From NCBI RefSeq assembly GCF_000002875.2, contig NC_009405.2, positions 466,928 to 530,927 of the forward strand: a stretch of 64,000 nucleotides of DNA, written 5' to 3'. A program made the translations under genes and the position numbers. Shown piece by piece: positions 11,601 to 20,741 of this stretch; positions within the stretch are counted from its first letter, which is position 1, and each line of letters opens with the position of its first letter. Origin of the DNA: Leishmania infantum JPCM5. Its lineage: Eukaryota; Euglenozoa; Kinetoplastea; Trypanosomatida; Trypanosomatidae. Below the pieces are notes generated by a model. That model searched no databases. It was given only the letters and a program-made list of their open reading frames with translations, and had not been told where the DNA came from.

Positions 11601-12066
11601 GGTGTCCACGACGGCCGCTGCCATCACCGTTTTCGTCCACAGGGGCGGAGCCTGCCTGGGTCGGGGTGCTTGGGGGTGGCAGCGACATCTTACCGCCACC
11701 TTTGTCGCCGCTTCCGGGATGGACCCGGCGCTGATACGCCTCCCTTTGGTGAGGCGGCGGGCTGCGGCCCTGCACGGTCAACGGTGATGCGGCCGGCGAA
11801 AGGGTCGGCATACGCAGAGCGTCCGGCGCAAGTCTGCCGGCGCGGTTCACAGGGCACGACGAGGCGCCGTCGAGCCGCTGTGAAACAGGGAGGGAGCTGG
11901 AAAGCGCCTCCGGCGCGAGCGGAGCCGGCAGGTTCGACCGGCGCAGCCCATGCGAGGGCGAGTTGGAGTCGGAGGAGCCCCCGGTACGGATGGAGTCTGT
12001 CTCTGACGCAGCTGACGTGGCCGTCGGAAGCGGGCGAGTGCCACCGGAGCGAGCACGTGTCTGCAT
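8668..12066 (-). CDS. Large Ser/Ala-rich protein with Dpy-30-like docking segment and EF-hand-like C-terminus
   Basis: 1132 residues, starting at the ATG at 12064-12066; the codon before it is GTG and is not used. Most of the protein is Ser/Ala/Pro/Thr-rich and likely disordered. Three folded-looking parts stand out. Residues ~336-372 hold YLRDNPRVRALVNNMYQHVM followed by P-E-E-P-L-R-Y-L, the pattern of a Dpy-30/RIIa dimerisation-docking helix pair, close to the one in the adenylate kinase of this window. Around residues 650-720 (including ITLDELACIIECNSF) and near the C-terminus (VDVTAGEVQRGLRSVGLPIG, then a DFARLV helix) are helix-loop-helix segments like degenerate EF-hands, with calcium ligands not clearly present. 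An RIIa + EF-hand layout recalls EFCAB10-type ciliary proteins. A flagellar scaffold role is inference. Confidence 0.88.
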   Translation of the reverse strand: MQTRARSGGTRPLPTATSAASETDSIRTGGSSDSNSPSHGLRRSNLPAPLAPEALSSSLPVSQRLDGASSCPVNRAGRLAPDALRMPTLSPAASPLTVQGRSPPPHQREAYQRRVHPGSGDKGGGKMSLPPPSTPTQAGSAPVDENGDGSGRRGHHNARSSMNSGSSSSSRHERSSNALGLRTNEPAPSMPSMSSRLPAMMQPSKLSTSTTASSNVSTTNPPAQQQPASTATMPTVPTSSSRLASQPDVSLLTVTSPARRCCLVADSSDRSAETTPVSTVQIPLPPRSLPQAPAPAQRPSSTVSATSASNSVTRGTAHQREAEARATAGDGSTSKEAYLRDNPRVRALVNNMYQHVMTTQPEEPLRYLAHLRAGTVPQVPSTHLAPPATQRGEARRTPGQQARTVPQPRQLSSRAHGSAHPPYSHTAEGASTSSASVSSELLRDSGSTCDNDGGHTWAGPLQPTPQQPESAASHGGDVDLTDSFDSGAVSSGVANRPASLTARSDVAAAVRPLRTPPSAPTTSLQSRGGSSGVNAGGRVMPPSIAGTVMHTNASSNAILSGSASSKHGSPQLLQRSGLVTNSLANSGFLSGVAVGSAGHQAGSSGALLQHASGSVSAFRSSGIAAPHLVPSFAGSVSGIERGEATPSDLSSLFSTNSVDLQEFIAEFRLAKEERYGGSVDHPAITLDELACIIECNSFPCADAEVLLDLFDELQPCARYLAGVQNPTRSPPAVSATLKRNSSPQLLHRGLGPRSMSPVSLFNGTVAATAAAESAATGKVRGVGATNSSAVAAMGNNGNATGPAWPPGRVQGAESCVAAAHPPTSVAAKGMSHSHERFADEAQCKGCVTISGRADTKDGKVLVIGSRIADGAPFESSSEGGSYNPYSRCTSDAFTGASTLQRQQGVSQHPYSDGADGEEVPTVPFDTLLARMAYKIQGRYPSEAIRIAFYGMVVDEESAATALESSGRSAGLGVDCAALVANGRGLHGVVSTDSLTPSETTVMGSSSAGMATTGYGTLPSCTVPLSRCITEGLFARLGMVDVTAGEVQRGLRSVGLPIGQDEQRVYECHLEDFARLVRAITAVSERGCSASPANPSLTSLRESYVQRGSSNNFAVCNNSSGGTVPAAPAPWKE

Positions 12067-13356
12067 CACACAAGCTCACTAGAAAAACGCAGGAACGAAA
12101 GGAAGTCAAAGACTCAACGCAGACACATGCGCGACACACCACGGCAGGGCGAATGGAGGGCCGGTGACGGGACGCCAAGGAAAAAAAAAGGGAGAGAATG
12201 ACCGGCGCTCAAACAGAAAAGGAGGCAAAAACAAGAAAAGAAGTGACAACGAGGCGGCGGGTGGCCAAATAGGAAGACGACACGCAATACTCAAAAAGGA
12301 TGCGCTCACATATGCAGGCACACGTGACGGAGAAGCAGGGGTGAGGTGGGAGAGGAGGGTAGGAGGAGGAGGGAAGTGATGGTGATGAAAACACACAAAC
12401 CGAAGAAGGTAACAGCAGAATGTGAGAACAAGAGGGGAGAAGAGGAGGAGGGGGAGGGGGGGTGAAGAGGAAGTACGCGGCTTTCTTGCGATGGAAGCAA
12501 GAAGAAAGCAACACACACACACAAGTAAGAAACAAAAAAGGTGGAAAATGAGAGAAGACAGGATGGGGCTCCGAAATGCTGCACAATAGGAGAGATGGAG
12601 AGGACAATGAGATAGTACGCGGGAGCGGTGGTCGATCGCACGCCTATGTCTCAACTGGCCTGAGGGATGAGGAGAAGAGAGGGGGTGGGGCTGGATTCCT
12701 TGCTTCTTTCCGTTCTACTTTGTTTTAGGTGCCTTGGGGCGTCACTCCGACAGACACAGAGGCCTGCTAGACGACTTATTTCGCAAGGCAGCAACGCAAA
12801 GGAAAGCAGCACGCGACATGCAATGCACGGTGGCAGCGCCGCTCGAACTCACGGACTTGTGGCCCCCCTCTTTCTCACTCTCACTCTCTCACTTACTCAC
12901 TCTCCCTCGTCTCTTTGCTGTTTCTTGTGCGGCGTGCGCAACCACGTTTTTTTATTGTTGGCCGCGTTTTCCGTAACAAAGGAAGAGACACCGAAGGAGG
13001 GAAGGGAGGAGGGAGGAAGGTGCGTGTGTGTGCGCTTCTTCAAATTCTGTGATAGTGATGCGCTCCGCTTCAGGGGGTGGGGCGGCGGTGATGCCCCGCT
13101 CTCAAGTGTTGGAATGCGCGGGGTAGATAAATACACAAACACACACACACACACACATACGCACACGTAGACGAGAGAGAGAAAGCAATCCGACGCAAGA
13201 GAAAAAAGAAGGTACCAATCACAATCAATCAAAATCAACAGGCAAGCGACAATGACCAAAGTCCGCCTCCCCCATACCAGCGATGGCGGAAAAACAACAA
13301 AAAACGAGACACGAGCGGGTACCCACGTACGCGCTACCCCCGATCAATACATGCAG

Positions 13357-13388
13357 GTATGTATATGTATATATACGTATATACATAC
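13357..13388. repeat. TA-rich imperfect palindrome
   Basis: GTATGTATAT at 13357-13366 pairs with ATATACATAC at 13379-13388, around a TA-rich centre. It is the same kind of element as those at 7460 and 8375, here 3' of the PSA-like gene. Confidence 0.6.
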
Positions 13389-14008
13389 ACGGAAGAACCA
13401 TGCACGCGCACGTACAGACGACAGAGAAGACAGAGTGGAACCGAGGCACAGCGCGCACGCGAGTATCACTGGCGTAGGAAGAAGACACACACACACACAC
13501 ACACACAGAGAAGCAAACAACTCCCAGAATAGTATCGAAGATTTGCAAAAAAAAAAACGAAGGTGGCGGAGAGCGCGAGAGAGAAAGGGGAACGAGGGAA
13601 AGTTTGCCGCTGCTCCTGCTGCTTGTCGTGATGCTACCAGTTGCTAACCAGCTACAGATCGCCCACAAACTCGTGGTGAGCACAAGCACAGCGATAGTTA
13701 GTGTGTGTGCGAGCGGGACAGAGAAACAATAAAAAAAGAGAAATCGGGAAGGGCCTTTGCTTGCAGACGTTTCTTTCTTCTTTTATGCGGTTCTTGCACG
13801 CGTGCGCGTGCGTGTTTGAAGAAGGGAAGGAGGGAAAATGGGGACAAGAGAGAGGGAGGGGAAGAGCGGTGAAGTTTGGTGCGAGTTCGTGAGATGGTCG
13901 ACTTGAAGACCACACACACACACACAAATGCACGCACCTACACGCGGATGGACAGTACCAAAAGGAAATGAGGGGGTGATGGTAACAAGAAAGAAACGAA
14001 GGAGTGAA

Positions 14009-14032
14009 GGGGGTGGGTCGGGTCGGGTTGGG
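14009..14032 (+). repeat. G-quadruplex-type motif
   Basis: Four G runs of three or more with 1-2 base loops (GGGGG T GGG TC GGG TC GGG TT GGG). Further G runs follow to 14068. The G-rich strand is the non-transcribed one; the transcript would be C-rich here. Confidence 0.7.
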
Positions 14033-16417
14033 AGGTTTGAGGGAGGGTGGCTCGGGGGGGGGAGGGGGACCACAGATACACCGCTGCTTGTGTTTGTGAG
14101 TATTTGTTGCGTGTGTGGCTCCCCTTTTTCTTTGGTTGACCATTACGTGGGGGGGGGGAACAGGCAAGGAGACACGGGGTGCACCGTCGAGATGTATCGT
14201 TGCGCAGGGGGCAGACCACACACGGGGTACAGCGACGACAAAGCATGGAGAGGGGAATGGGTGAGGAGAGAAAAGGGGAAGGGGGAATGAACACAGATGC
14301 ATGCGTGTGTGCTTTTGTGAGAGGGATTGTACGACTTGCAGGGCCTGAGTCCGGGTCGATTGAGCGACCCGAGTGCGTTGCTTGGTGCAACGTCCGCGGC
14401 GCAGCAGAGAAGGGGGAGGAGGGAGGTGGGAGGGTGACATTGCCCCGCCTTCCGCCTTTCTCGGCTTCCTCGAAGACTGCATAATGCACATGGCGTCGTG
14501 GTACGGCGGTCATGCACACCCGAAACTGCTCACGTGTCTCTCGCCTCTCTTGCGAAGGTGTGGTCTTTGCTTTATATATATATATATATATATACATATG
14601 TACACGTGGGTTCCTCATGCCAGACGCGCATTCACAGAAGCACTCATAACCGCACGACGTACGCATACACATATCTCGGAAACATATAGATCGATGACGC
14701 GTGGCTGATGAAGTCTTCATAGAGAACGAGAAGGGCACTGCTGTGGCGATGCACACACGCACGCACACAGCAATGCACACATCGCCGGGAAGGCAACAAC
14801 AACAAAAAATAAAATAATCAACGAAAAAAAAAAGTTAGTATATGAAGCGAAAAAGAGAGAGGGCAAGCGTATGGGAGAGACGCACGCGGGTGCGTCGGTG
14901 AGGGGGGGAGCAAGCGTCTATCCAAGCCGTGTAGCCTGAACACAGAATGAGAGGAGAAGAGGGTTATAGATGCTGGGAAGATCTAAACACGCAAGGGTTT
15001 GACCAAACGAGCCAGCACCGACGAGGAAAGCGAGCAACAATACGAAAAAAAAATGATAAGCAGGGGGAGGGGTATGTGTGTGGGTGTGTGTGACCCAAGG
15101 AAATGGCGCGGAGGAACGGGGGACTCATTCGTGAGGAATGGCAACAACTGCGACACCGCTAAAAGGAGGATGGGGACGAAGAGGACAACCACACACCAGC
15201 ACACAGGCACGCACGCACAGACACGAAAGGGAAGGGGCACGCAAAGACACGGTGAGGGAGGACCTGAAACCGAATGAAAGCGTCTCCTCTGCCGTGCAGT
15301 GACACGCACGGAGAGAAGAGGCTGCGTATGCGTGCGTGCCTGTGTGCCGGTGTGTGGAGAAGGAAAGTGAAAGAAAAACAAGAGGAGAAGCGTTCAAGAT
15401 GGCAAGCACTACGAAGCGAAAACACATACGAGAGAGAACAATGCAGGAGAGGGAGGGTCGAGCGCAAATAAAAAAGCATAACTGTAAGCGAAGAGGAACA
15501 AAGAAAAGCAGATGAGGACATACCTACCCACCCACACCCACACCCACACCAAAAAGATAGGGAGCGCAGGGAAGAGGGAGAGAAAGAACGAACACGAGCA
15601 AGGGAGTCTACGATCAACGATGTGGACACACAGATAAAAGCATAGAGAGGCGAAAACAAAAGAAAGGGGGGGGAGAGACTACCCAGATTTGTACATACAG
15701 GGAAAAGACAAAAGGCGAAGGGGTTGGGGTGGGGTGGGGGCGGTGACCGGTGAGCGTGTATGTGTGGCAGGCCGTTTGCCATGGTGAAGAGTCTTCTCCG
15801 AGCTGACCGAGCAAAAAACAAACAGAAATGCTGGAGAGGATGCAGAAGAGTACGAGGGATACGCACGTACACATGCTCTCTGAAGCACATAGGCCAATGC
15901 ATACATTTACACAGCGGATGCAGAGGGAGGGGGGGGAGATTGGGAGGGAAAGAGAGAGAGGAATGAAGAGCTCATGGAGAGCGGCAGGCGTTGAACGCGG
16001 CACCTGCGCACTAATTTATACACACACACCGTGGTGAAGAGCGAGCAACGCCTCTCTGCCACCCGCTGTTACACTAAGCAACACGGAGAGGGGGGGGGAG
16101 AGAAAAAAAATGGAAACGACATAATCATAATAAATAAGAGCACACAAGTCGTTCGGGTTGTACCATATTTCGAAAAGGACGCTGGCACTAGCCGACGACG
16201 CCACTCCCGGCACATCCGCGCTTGTGTAGCGGTGCGACTACCAAACCTTTTCCCCCACCCCGTGTGTGTGCGCGCTCTCTCAACATAAGCGCAGCCTTGG
16301 GCTCGACGATTGATGGGTGTAGCCAGCTGCGAGGGCAGAGCGGTCATCGCACTGCGTGCACAACGTCGGATCGCCGCGGCAGCGTCGCTGGCAGTGGTGC
16401 AGGTCGCATGTATTCAA

Positions 16418-17851
16418 TCAAGAGGAGGCGCCGCCGGTGCTGTGGCTCAAGGGGTCATTAGAGGCGGAAGACGCCGACGCATCCCACGAGCTGAAGGTAG
16501 CATCGCTACCGTCGACGGCCCCGTTTGGGCCCGTCGAGGAACTGCAACTGCTGGAGATCTTGTCGCTGATAGAGTCGATATTTACGTCGTTACACGCGTT
16601 CTCTATGGCACAGTTGACACTCATGACCGCCTCGTCGACTGTGACGGCGACGTAACGGCTTGTCCAGTTAAGCGGAAGGCAGCCGCAGAGAGCGTTGCCC
16701 TCCAGGTGGAGATACATAATATTCGGCAGTGTCCTCCACTCAATCGGGAGAGAGCCACTTAGCTGGTTGCCGCGGATGCTCAGCGTGTCGAGAGACTGCA
16801 TCGAGCTCCACAACACCGGTAGCGTGCCGCTCAGTGTGTTCTCGGAGATGTCCAGCACTTGCATGAACTCCATGGCACTCCACGACGCAGGCAGGGTGCC
16901 GACGAGTACGTTGTCCTGCATACGTAGTTCCTCCAGGAATTCCAGGCGCGCCCATTCCGCAGGCAGAGTACCGGTGAAGCTGTTGTCGAAAAGCAGCAGG
17001 GTATTCAGGAAGGTCATCGTCGCCCAAGCCGCAGGCAACCAGCCGGTGAGGCGGTTCGAGTGCACGTCCATCCACTCCATCATTGACATCTCCGCCCATT
17101 CGTGTGGGAGGGTGCCGCTGAGGTCGTTCCTGCCTATCATCAGCGTCGAGGCAGCTCGCATAAATCGCCAATCCGCAGGCAGTGTGCCACTGAGCCGGTT
17201 GCTTTCCAACACCAAGGTCTGCATCGACCTCATGCGTCCCCACTCCGGCGGCAGCGTACCAGCCAGGGCGTTGCGATTGAGGTTCAAGATGGCGAGGCTC
17301 TTCATGCTCTCTCCCCACGACGCCGGAAGGGTGCCGGTGAGATTGTTGTTGCTTAGGTAGAGCTCCCTCAAACTGCGCAGGCCGCTCCACTCAGGCGGGA
17401 GGCTGCCGCTGAGGTTGTTACTCTCCAATCGCACCTTGCGCAGATTTCGCAGCAAGCCCCAGCTGGCTGGCAGCGTCCCTGACAAGTTCCGCCCGTTTGC
17501 GCGCACACTGATGGAGGTGACAAACACCTGCGACACATCAAAGTCGGCGCTCGACACCTCCGGCAGACGGCCGGGGGAGACAGCCAGCTGGACCCAGTTG
17601 GTGGCGCTGATGGACACCCCGTCGCGGAGACACGTCACTCCTTTCCAGGCGCAGAAGTTGTCACCGGCCCAGATGCTGTGGAGATTTGGCATCGACTGCA
17701 GAAACCCATCCAGAAACTTGCGCGTATGGAGTTGCTGCGCTTCCGTGTACGCTGACATCGATCTCATCCCCACGGGGCGCGCCCTGCTGACCGGTAGCAC
17801 CAACACCAGCGCTACAGCAGCCACAAGCGCCATGCTTGCGTGGGTACACAT
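16418..17851 (-). CDS. PSA-type leucine-rich repeat protein, secreted, without GPI signal
   Basis: 477 residues from the ATG at 17849-17851; an ATG six codons later is also possible. Residues 1-24 form a signal peptide (basic start, then MALVAAVALVLVLPV, ending ARA). An N-terminal cap contains FCAWKGVTC, the usual cysteine pair. Then come about twelve tandem 24-residue repeats of the form LSGTLPxxWxxMxxLxxLxLxxN, the signature of the Leishmania parasite surface antigen (PSA/GP46) family. A last repeat has CGC and is followed by a cysteine-containing cap and a Ser-rich hydrophilic tail ending STGGASS. The Thr-rich stalk and hydrophobic C-terminal GPI signal of membrane PSAs are absent, so the product is predicted to be secreted. 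In the family, repeats mediate protein contacts at the parasite surface. The 5' ~90 extra codons of open frame upstream are judged leader sequence. Confidence 0.93.
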   Translation of the reverse strand: MCTHASMALVAAVALVLVLPVSRARPVGMRSMSAYTEAQQLHTRKFLDGFLQSMPNLHSIWAGDNFCAWKGVTCLRDGVSISATNWVQLAVSPGRLPEVSSADFDVSQVFVTSISVRANGRNLSGTLPASWGLLRNLRKVRLESNNLSGSLPPEWSGLRSLRELYLSNNNLTGTLPASWGESMKSLAILNLNRNALAGTLPPEWGRMRSMQTLVLESNRLSGTLPADWRFMRAASTLMIGRNDLSGTLPHEWAEMSMMEWMDVHSNRLTGWLPAAWATMTFLNTLLLFDNSFTGTLPAEWARLEFLEELRMQDNVLVGTLPASWSAMEFMQVLDISENTLSGTLPVLWSSMQSLDTLSIRGNQLSGSLPIEWRTLPNIMYLHLEGNALCGCLPLNWTSRYVAVTVDEAVMSVNCAIENACNDVNIDSISDKISSSCSSSTGPNGAVDGSDATFSSWDASASSASNDPLSHSTGGASS

Positions 17852-19071
17852 AGGTGTATACAGGTTCAGGTGGTTGGGGTTTCCGCGTCTCGCGAGGCGT
17901 TTGCTTCGACGGGGACGCGCCTGCACCCTCTTGCGTGCTTGCGTCGTTGTAGCGCCGCCGCTGCGCTGTACAGAGCACGTACGTAAAGCAAAGCAGGAGA
18001 GGACACCGAAGGAGGCGTCAAGAGAGATCGACGATGAGGTGGGAGAGCGGGGAGAGGGGAGAGGGAGGGAAAACAGAACACGGCGCACCAAAGCGAAAGC
18101 CTCAACGAGCTGCGGTGCACGTGGCGACAGCACTTACTCTGCGTGTGCGTGTGTGTGTGTGTCAGGGAGAGAGGGGTGGAGGGCCGAGAGTGTCACAGAG
18201 CGGTAGGCTAGCCATGTCGTGAGAGGAGGAAGAGGGAAGAGAGCAACGTGGTGGATCCGAGACACATCCCATGCTGAGGCAACATCATGCATCGTTTTCG
18301 AACCCGACGGAGGACGACCGACTTCACCACCTAAAAGGGTGAGGGGAGGTGAGCGGCGGAAGGAAAGCAGAGCCGTGCAGCGACATCACAGAAGGCCACT
18401 GAAGGGAAAGCGGCAGTCTTAGGTCGTTCGTTAGTGACGTCATTACGACTCCCGAAGTCACCCACCCGAAAATAAAAAAGACGCTCGAGAAAACAACAGA
18501 GCGATCATCCAACGGACGCTCACGAACAAGCACACACACACACACACACACACACGCAACGGACATGACGTACTCCCTGGGCGTCTACACCGAGAAATAC
18601 GGGCGAGGGGTGAGGGCTGATGGTGAGGGGGGCGGCCAAAGGCTGCTTAGAACGTCCTGCTTGTTCCTGGCAGCGGAGGGGTCAGCCTAGTGGCGAACAA
18701 GAGAAGTGACCGAGAGTAGGACAAAGCAGAGGTGATACCATGCCATGTGTTGCCTCTCAATTCAGTAGCCTCATCAACGCGACATCTCGTCCCCTGCCCC
18801 CTCACGCAGTGTACCGATGCGGCGCGTCCGCTGCGAAATGGGTCCGCCTTATCGACCCGCTCCCACCGGGATTGCCTTGGCGTGAGAGGGACACAAGATG
18901 GATATGTGCGGTTGAGGTGGGTGGGAGTAGGGTGGGCAGCAAGGAGGTCCAAGAGCGCATCGCAAGTAAAACTGCATCCGACTCTACGCCACCCCTTTTC
19001 CTCCGCGTACCCGCCAAAGCTGGATCCTCCCCGATCCCTGTCCTCCACGGAGCTGCCCTTGTCGCCTCCTC
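17852..19071. other. Spacer between L1-fold gene and PSA-like gene
   Basis: 1.2 kb without a supported gene. It has a CA run at 18531-18556. The block 18730-18920 is of higher complexity than the rest, but no frame in it looks protein-like. Confidence 0.55.
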
Positions 19072-19869
19072 TCACTTGGCTATGTGCACCTCCATGAAGC
19101 GGATACGCTCTGTCCGGTTGGACACCAGCGAGAACTCCTGAATATACCTCCACACCATCGGAAACTCCTTCTTGAGTGAGACGACGAACGTCTTCGCGTT
19201 CTCGCACACTGCACCGGCCGTCATGCCGCCATGGCCGACGCGGAAGAGCAGCTGACCCTGCTTATGCAACTCCACCAGCCCTGCGGTGGTGCCTTGTGAG
19301 AGACGGAAGCCAAGCGTCTCGCGCTCGCCGAGGCCGTCTAGCGGCGTGATCATCTTGCGTGGGCAGCGCACTGCCGAGCTCGGCGCCGCATTGGCAGCCG
19401 CAGCCGATGACGGCAAACTAGCCTTCACCGCGTCCGTGATGGCGTGCGGCAGCTTCGACTGTATGCGGGCATCCACCACAAAATGGCTGAACGTGGCCGC
19501 GACGCGGAGTGCCCTCTTTGTTGCCTCGGCGTCGCCGCGCTTGCAGATTGCTTCGGCCGTCACCACCGCGTCGTAGTAGCCGTGCCGCTTGTTGATCTTG
19601 CCGCAGTCGTGCGAGATGACCTTGGGAACGATCAGGCACGTGGTCCGCCCATTGGCGGCGTACACGCGATGCGGCAAGTGGAAACGGTGTTCACACACCA
19701 GCCGCGGGCACTGCGCGGTGATGACGGGGGGCAGGATGAACTCGAGATAGATGCCTTCTTCGTCCGCGCCACCGCTGCTGCTGCTGCCACCGTTCCCGTC
19801 CTTTGCACAGATGCGCTGCAGTTTATACAGAACCGCCTTGGTGACAATCAGGCGCTTGTCCTGCGGCAT
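19072..19869 (-). CDS. Ribosomal L1-fold protein, Utp30/RSL1D1-like
   Basis: 265 residues from a clear ATG. It shows the features of the L1p/L10e superfamily: central strands with PHRVYAANGRTTCLIVPKVI, and near the C-terminus LLFRVGHGGMTAGAVCENAK, equivalent to the KxGxxxMxxxxxxEN motif of L1 proteins, followed by the closing helix and strand. It is longer than, and divergent from, cytosolic L10a, and has a Gly/Ser insert near residues 26-33. That fits the nucleolar L1-domain proteins (Utp30, Cic1, RSL1D1) acting in ribosome biogenesis better than a ribosomal subunit protein. Family-level call is firm; the nucleolar role is inference. Confidence 0.9.
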   Translation of the reverse strand: MPQDKRLIVTKAVLYKLQRICAKDGNGGSSSSGGADEEGIYLEFILPPVITAQCPRLVCEHRFHLPHRVYAANGRTTCLIVPKVISHDCGKINKRHGYYDAVVTAEAICKRGDAEATKRALRVAATFSHFVVDARIQSKLPHAITDAVKASLPSSAAAANAAPSSAVRCPRKMITPLDGLGERETLGFRLSQGTTAGLVELHKQGQLLFRVGHGGMTAGAVCENAKTFVVSLKKEFPMVWRYIQEFSLVSNRTERIRFMEVHIAK

Positions 19870-20741
19870 GACTCAGCACACGACACTAGCACGAGGACGG
19901 AGCGGCAGAGGCAGGGGAACAGAGGACGCCGAGAGGCACTTGTAGACGAGCGCGCGCACACACACACCTCGAGTTGAGGAGGGGGGGGCGTCAAAGAAAG
20001 GGCGGAAGAAGAAAGTGCACAAAAAAGCGCTGCGCTACAGAGTCCAGTGAATATGATGTGCCGCGACGCGGAAATCACGTGCGTGCGTGTGTGTGGTGGT
20101 GGTGGTGGGTCGATGTGCACGGGGCGGGGGTGGCAGCGGAGCGTACGGAGAAGGAAATGACATACATACATACCAGTCACTATACGGGGGCGATACAGAT
20201 GCGTACTCCGCTACGTGACCCGTCGCAGTTCACATGATGCGGGCGTGGGCAGCTTTGTATCGTGTCTCCGGCTCCTCACCCCTCTCCTCTCCAGCAACGT
20301 GTGCAGCCGCGTCATCCGACAGCATGCGCGCACAACCCATCACAGAGCGAGAGAGAGAGAAGGGGGGGGGCACATTCCTCTCTCATGTGCTCTCGTGTTT
20401 TTTCTTTTGGCGGATGCTTTCTTCCTTTGTCGGCGTCTGCGCATGGGCTCGAGTACGGCCGCACGCGTGTGCATGCGCTTGAGGAGACCCGCTGTGCCTT
20501 CCCTCTCTCTGCTACGGCTTGGAAAGGGCTCGTATCCATAACATGGGCAGCCTGCACGTCTCTCTTTCTATGCTAGCATCTGCATATGCGTATATGGCTA
20601 GGCATTCACTCTTGCTCCGCCACATTGCCGAGCCGCCGCTGCGGGGCGATGGCATACGCGTGTGCGTGCACCTCTCTCCGAACCCCCTCCCCCTCTCCCC
20701 ACTCACAGCCACGTGTACCACGCGCTTGACGTGAGGAGAGA
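19870..20741. other. Spacer between PIF1-like helicase and L1-fold gene
   Basis: 0.87 kb with no supported gene. The right half is the 3' region of the helicase gene; the left half has the pyrimidine tract and acceptor listed separately. Confidence 0.55.
19968..20015 (-). promoter_or_regulatory. Predicted trans-splice acceptor for the L1-fold gene
   Basis: On the transcript a long pyrimidine tract (complement of 19976-20015) is followed directly by CTCGAG, whose AG (19968-19969) would be the spliced-leader acceptor. That gives a leader of about 98 bases before the ATG. Confidence 0.45.

Larger units (their letters stand above)
12067..16417. other. Spacer: 4.3 kb simple-sequence region, 3' of the PSA-like gene
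   Basis: No convincing gene. Long frames here are readings of CA, GT, GGA and CCT repeats. It contains CA runs (13137-13158, 13485-13507, 13910-13926), a TA run (14573-14594), a TA-rich imperfect palindrome (13357-13388) and a tight G-run cluster (14009-14032, extending to 14068). In the direction of transcription the right part is the 3' UTR of the LRR surface-antigen gene and the left part is the leader of the next gene. Confidence 0.6.

Noticed and set aside
13652..14780. Two overlapping ~280-codon minus-strand frames
   Set aside because: Pro/Thr/His repeats from CA and CC tracts; both fit low-complexity UTR.
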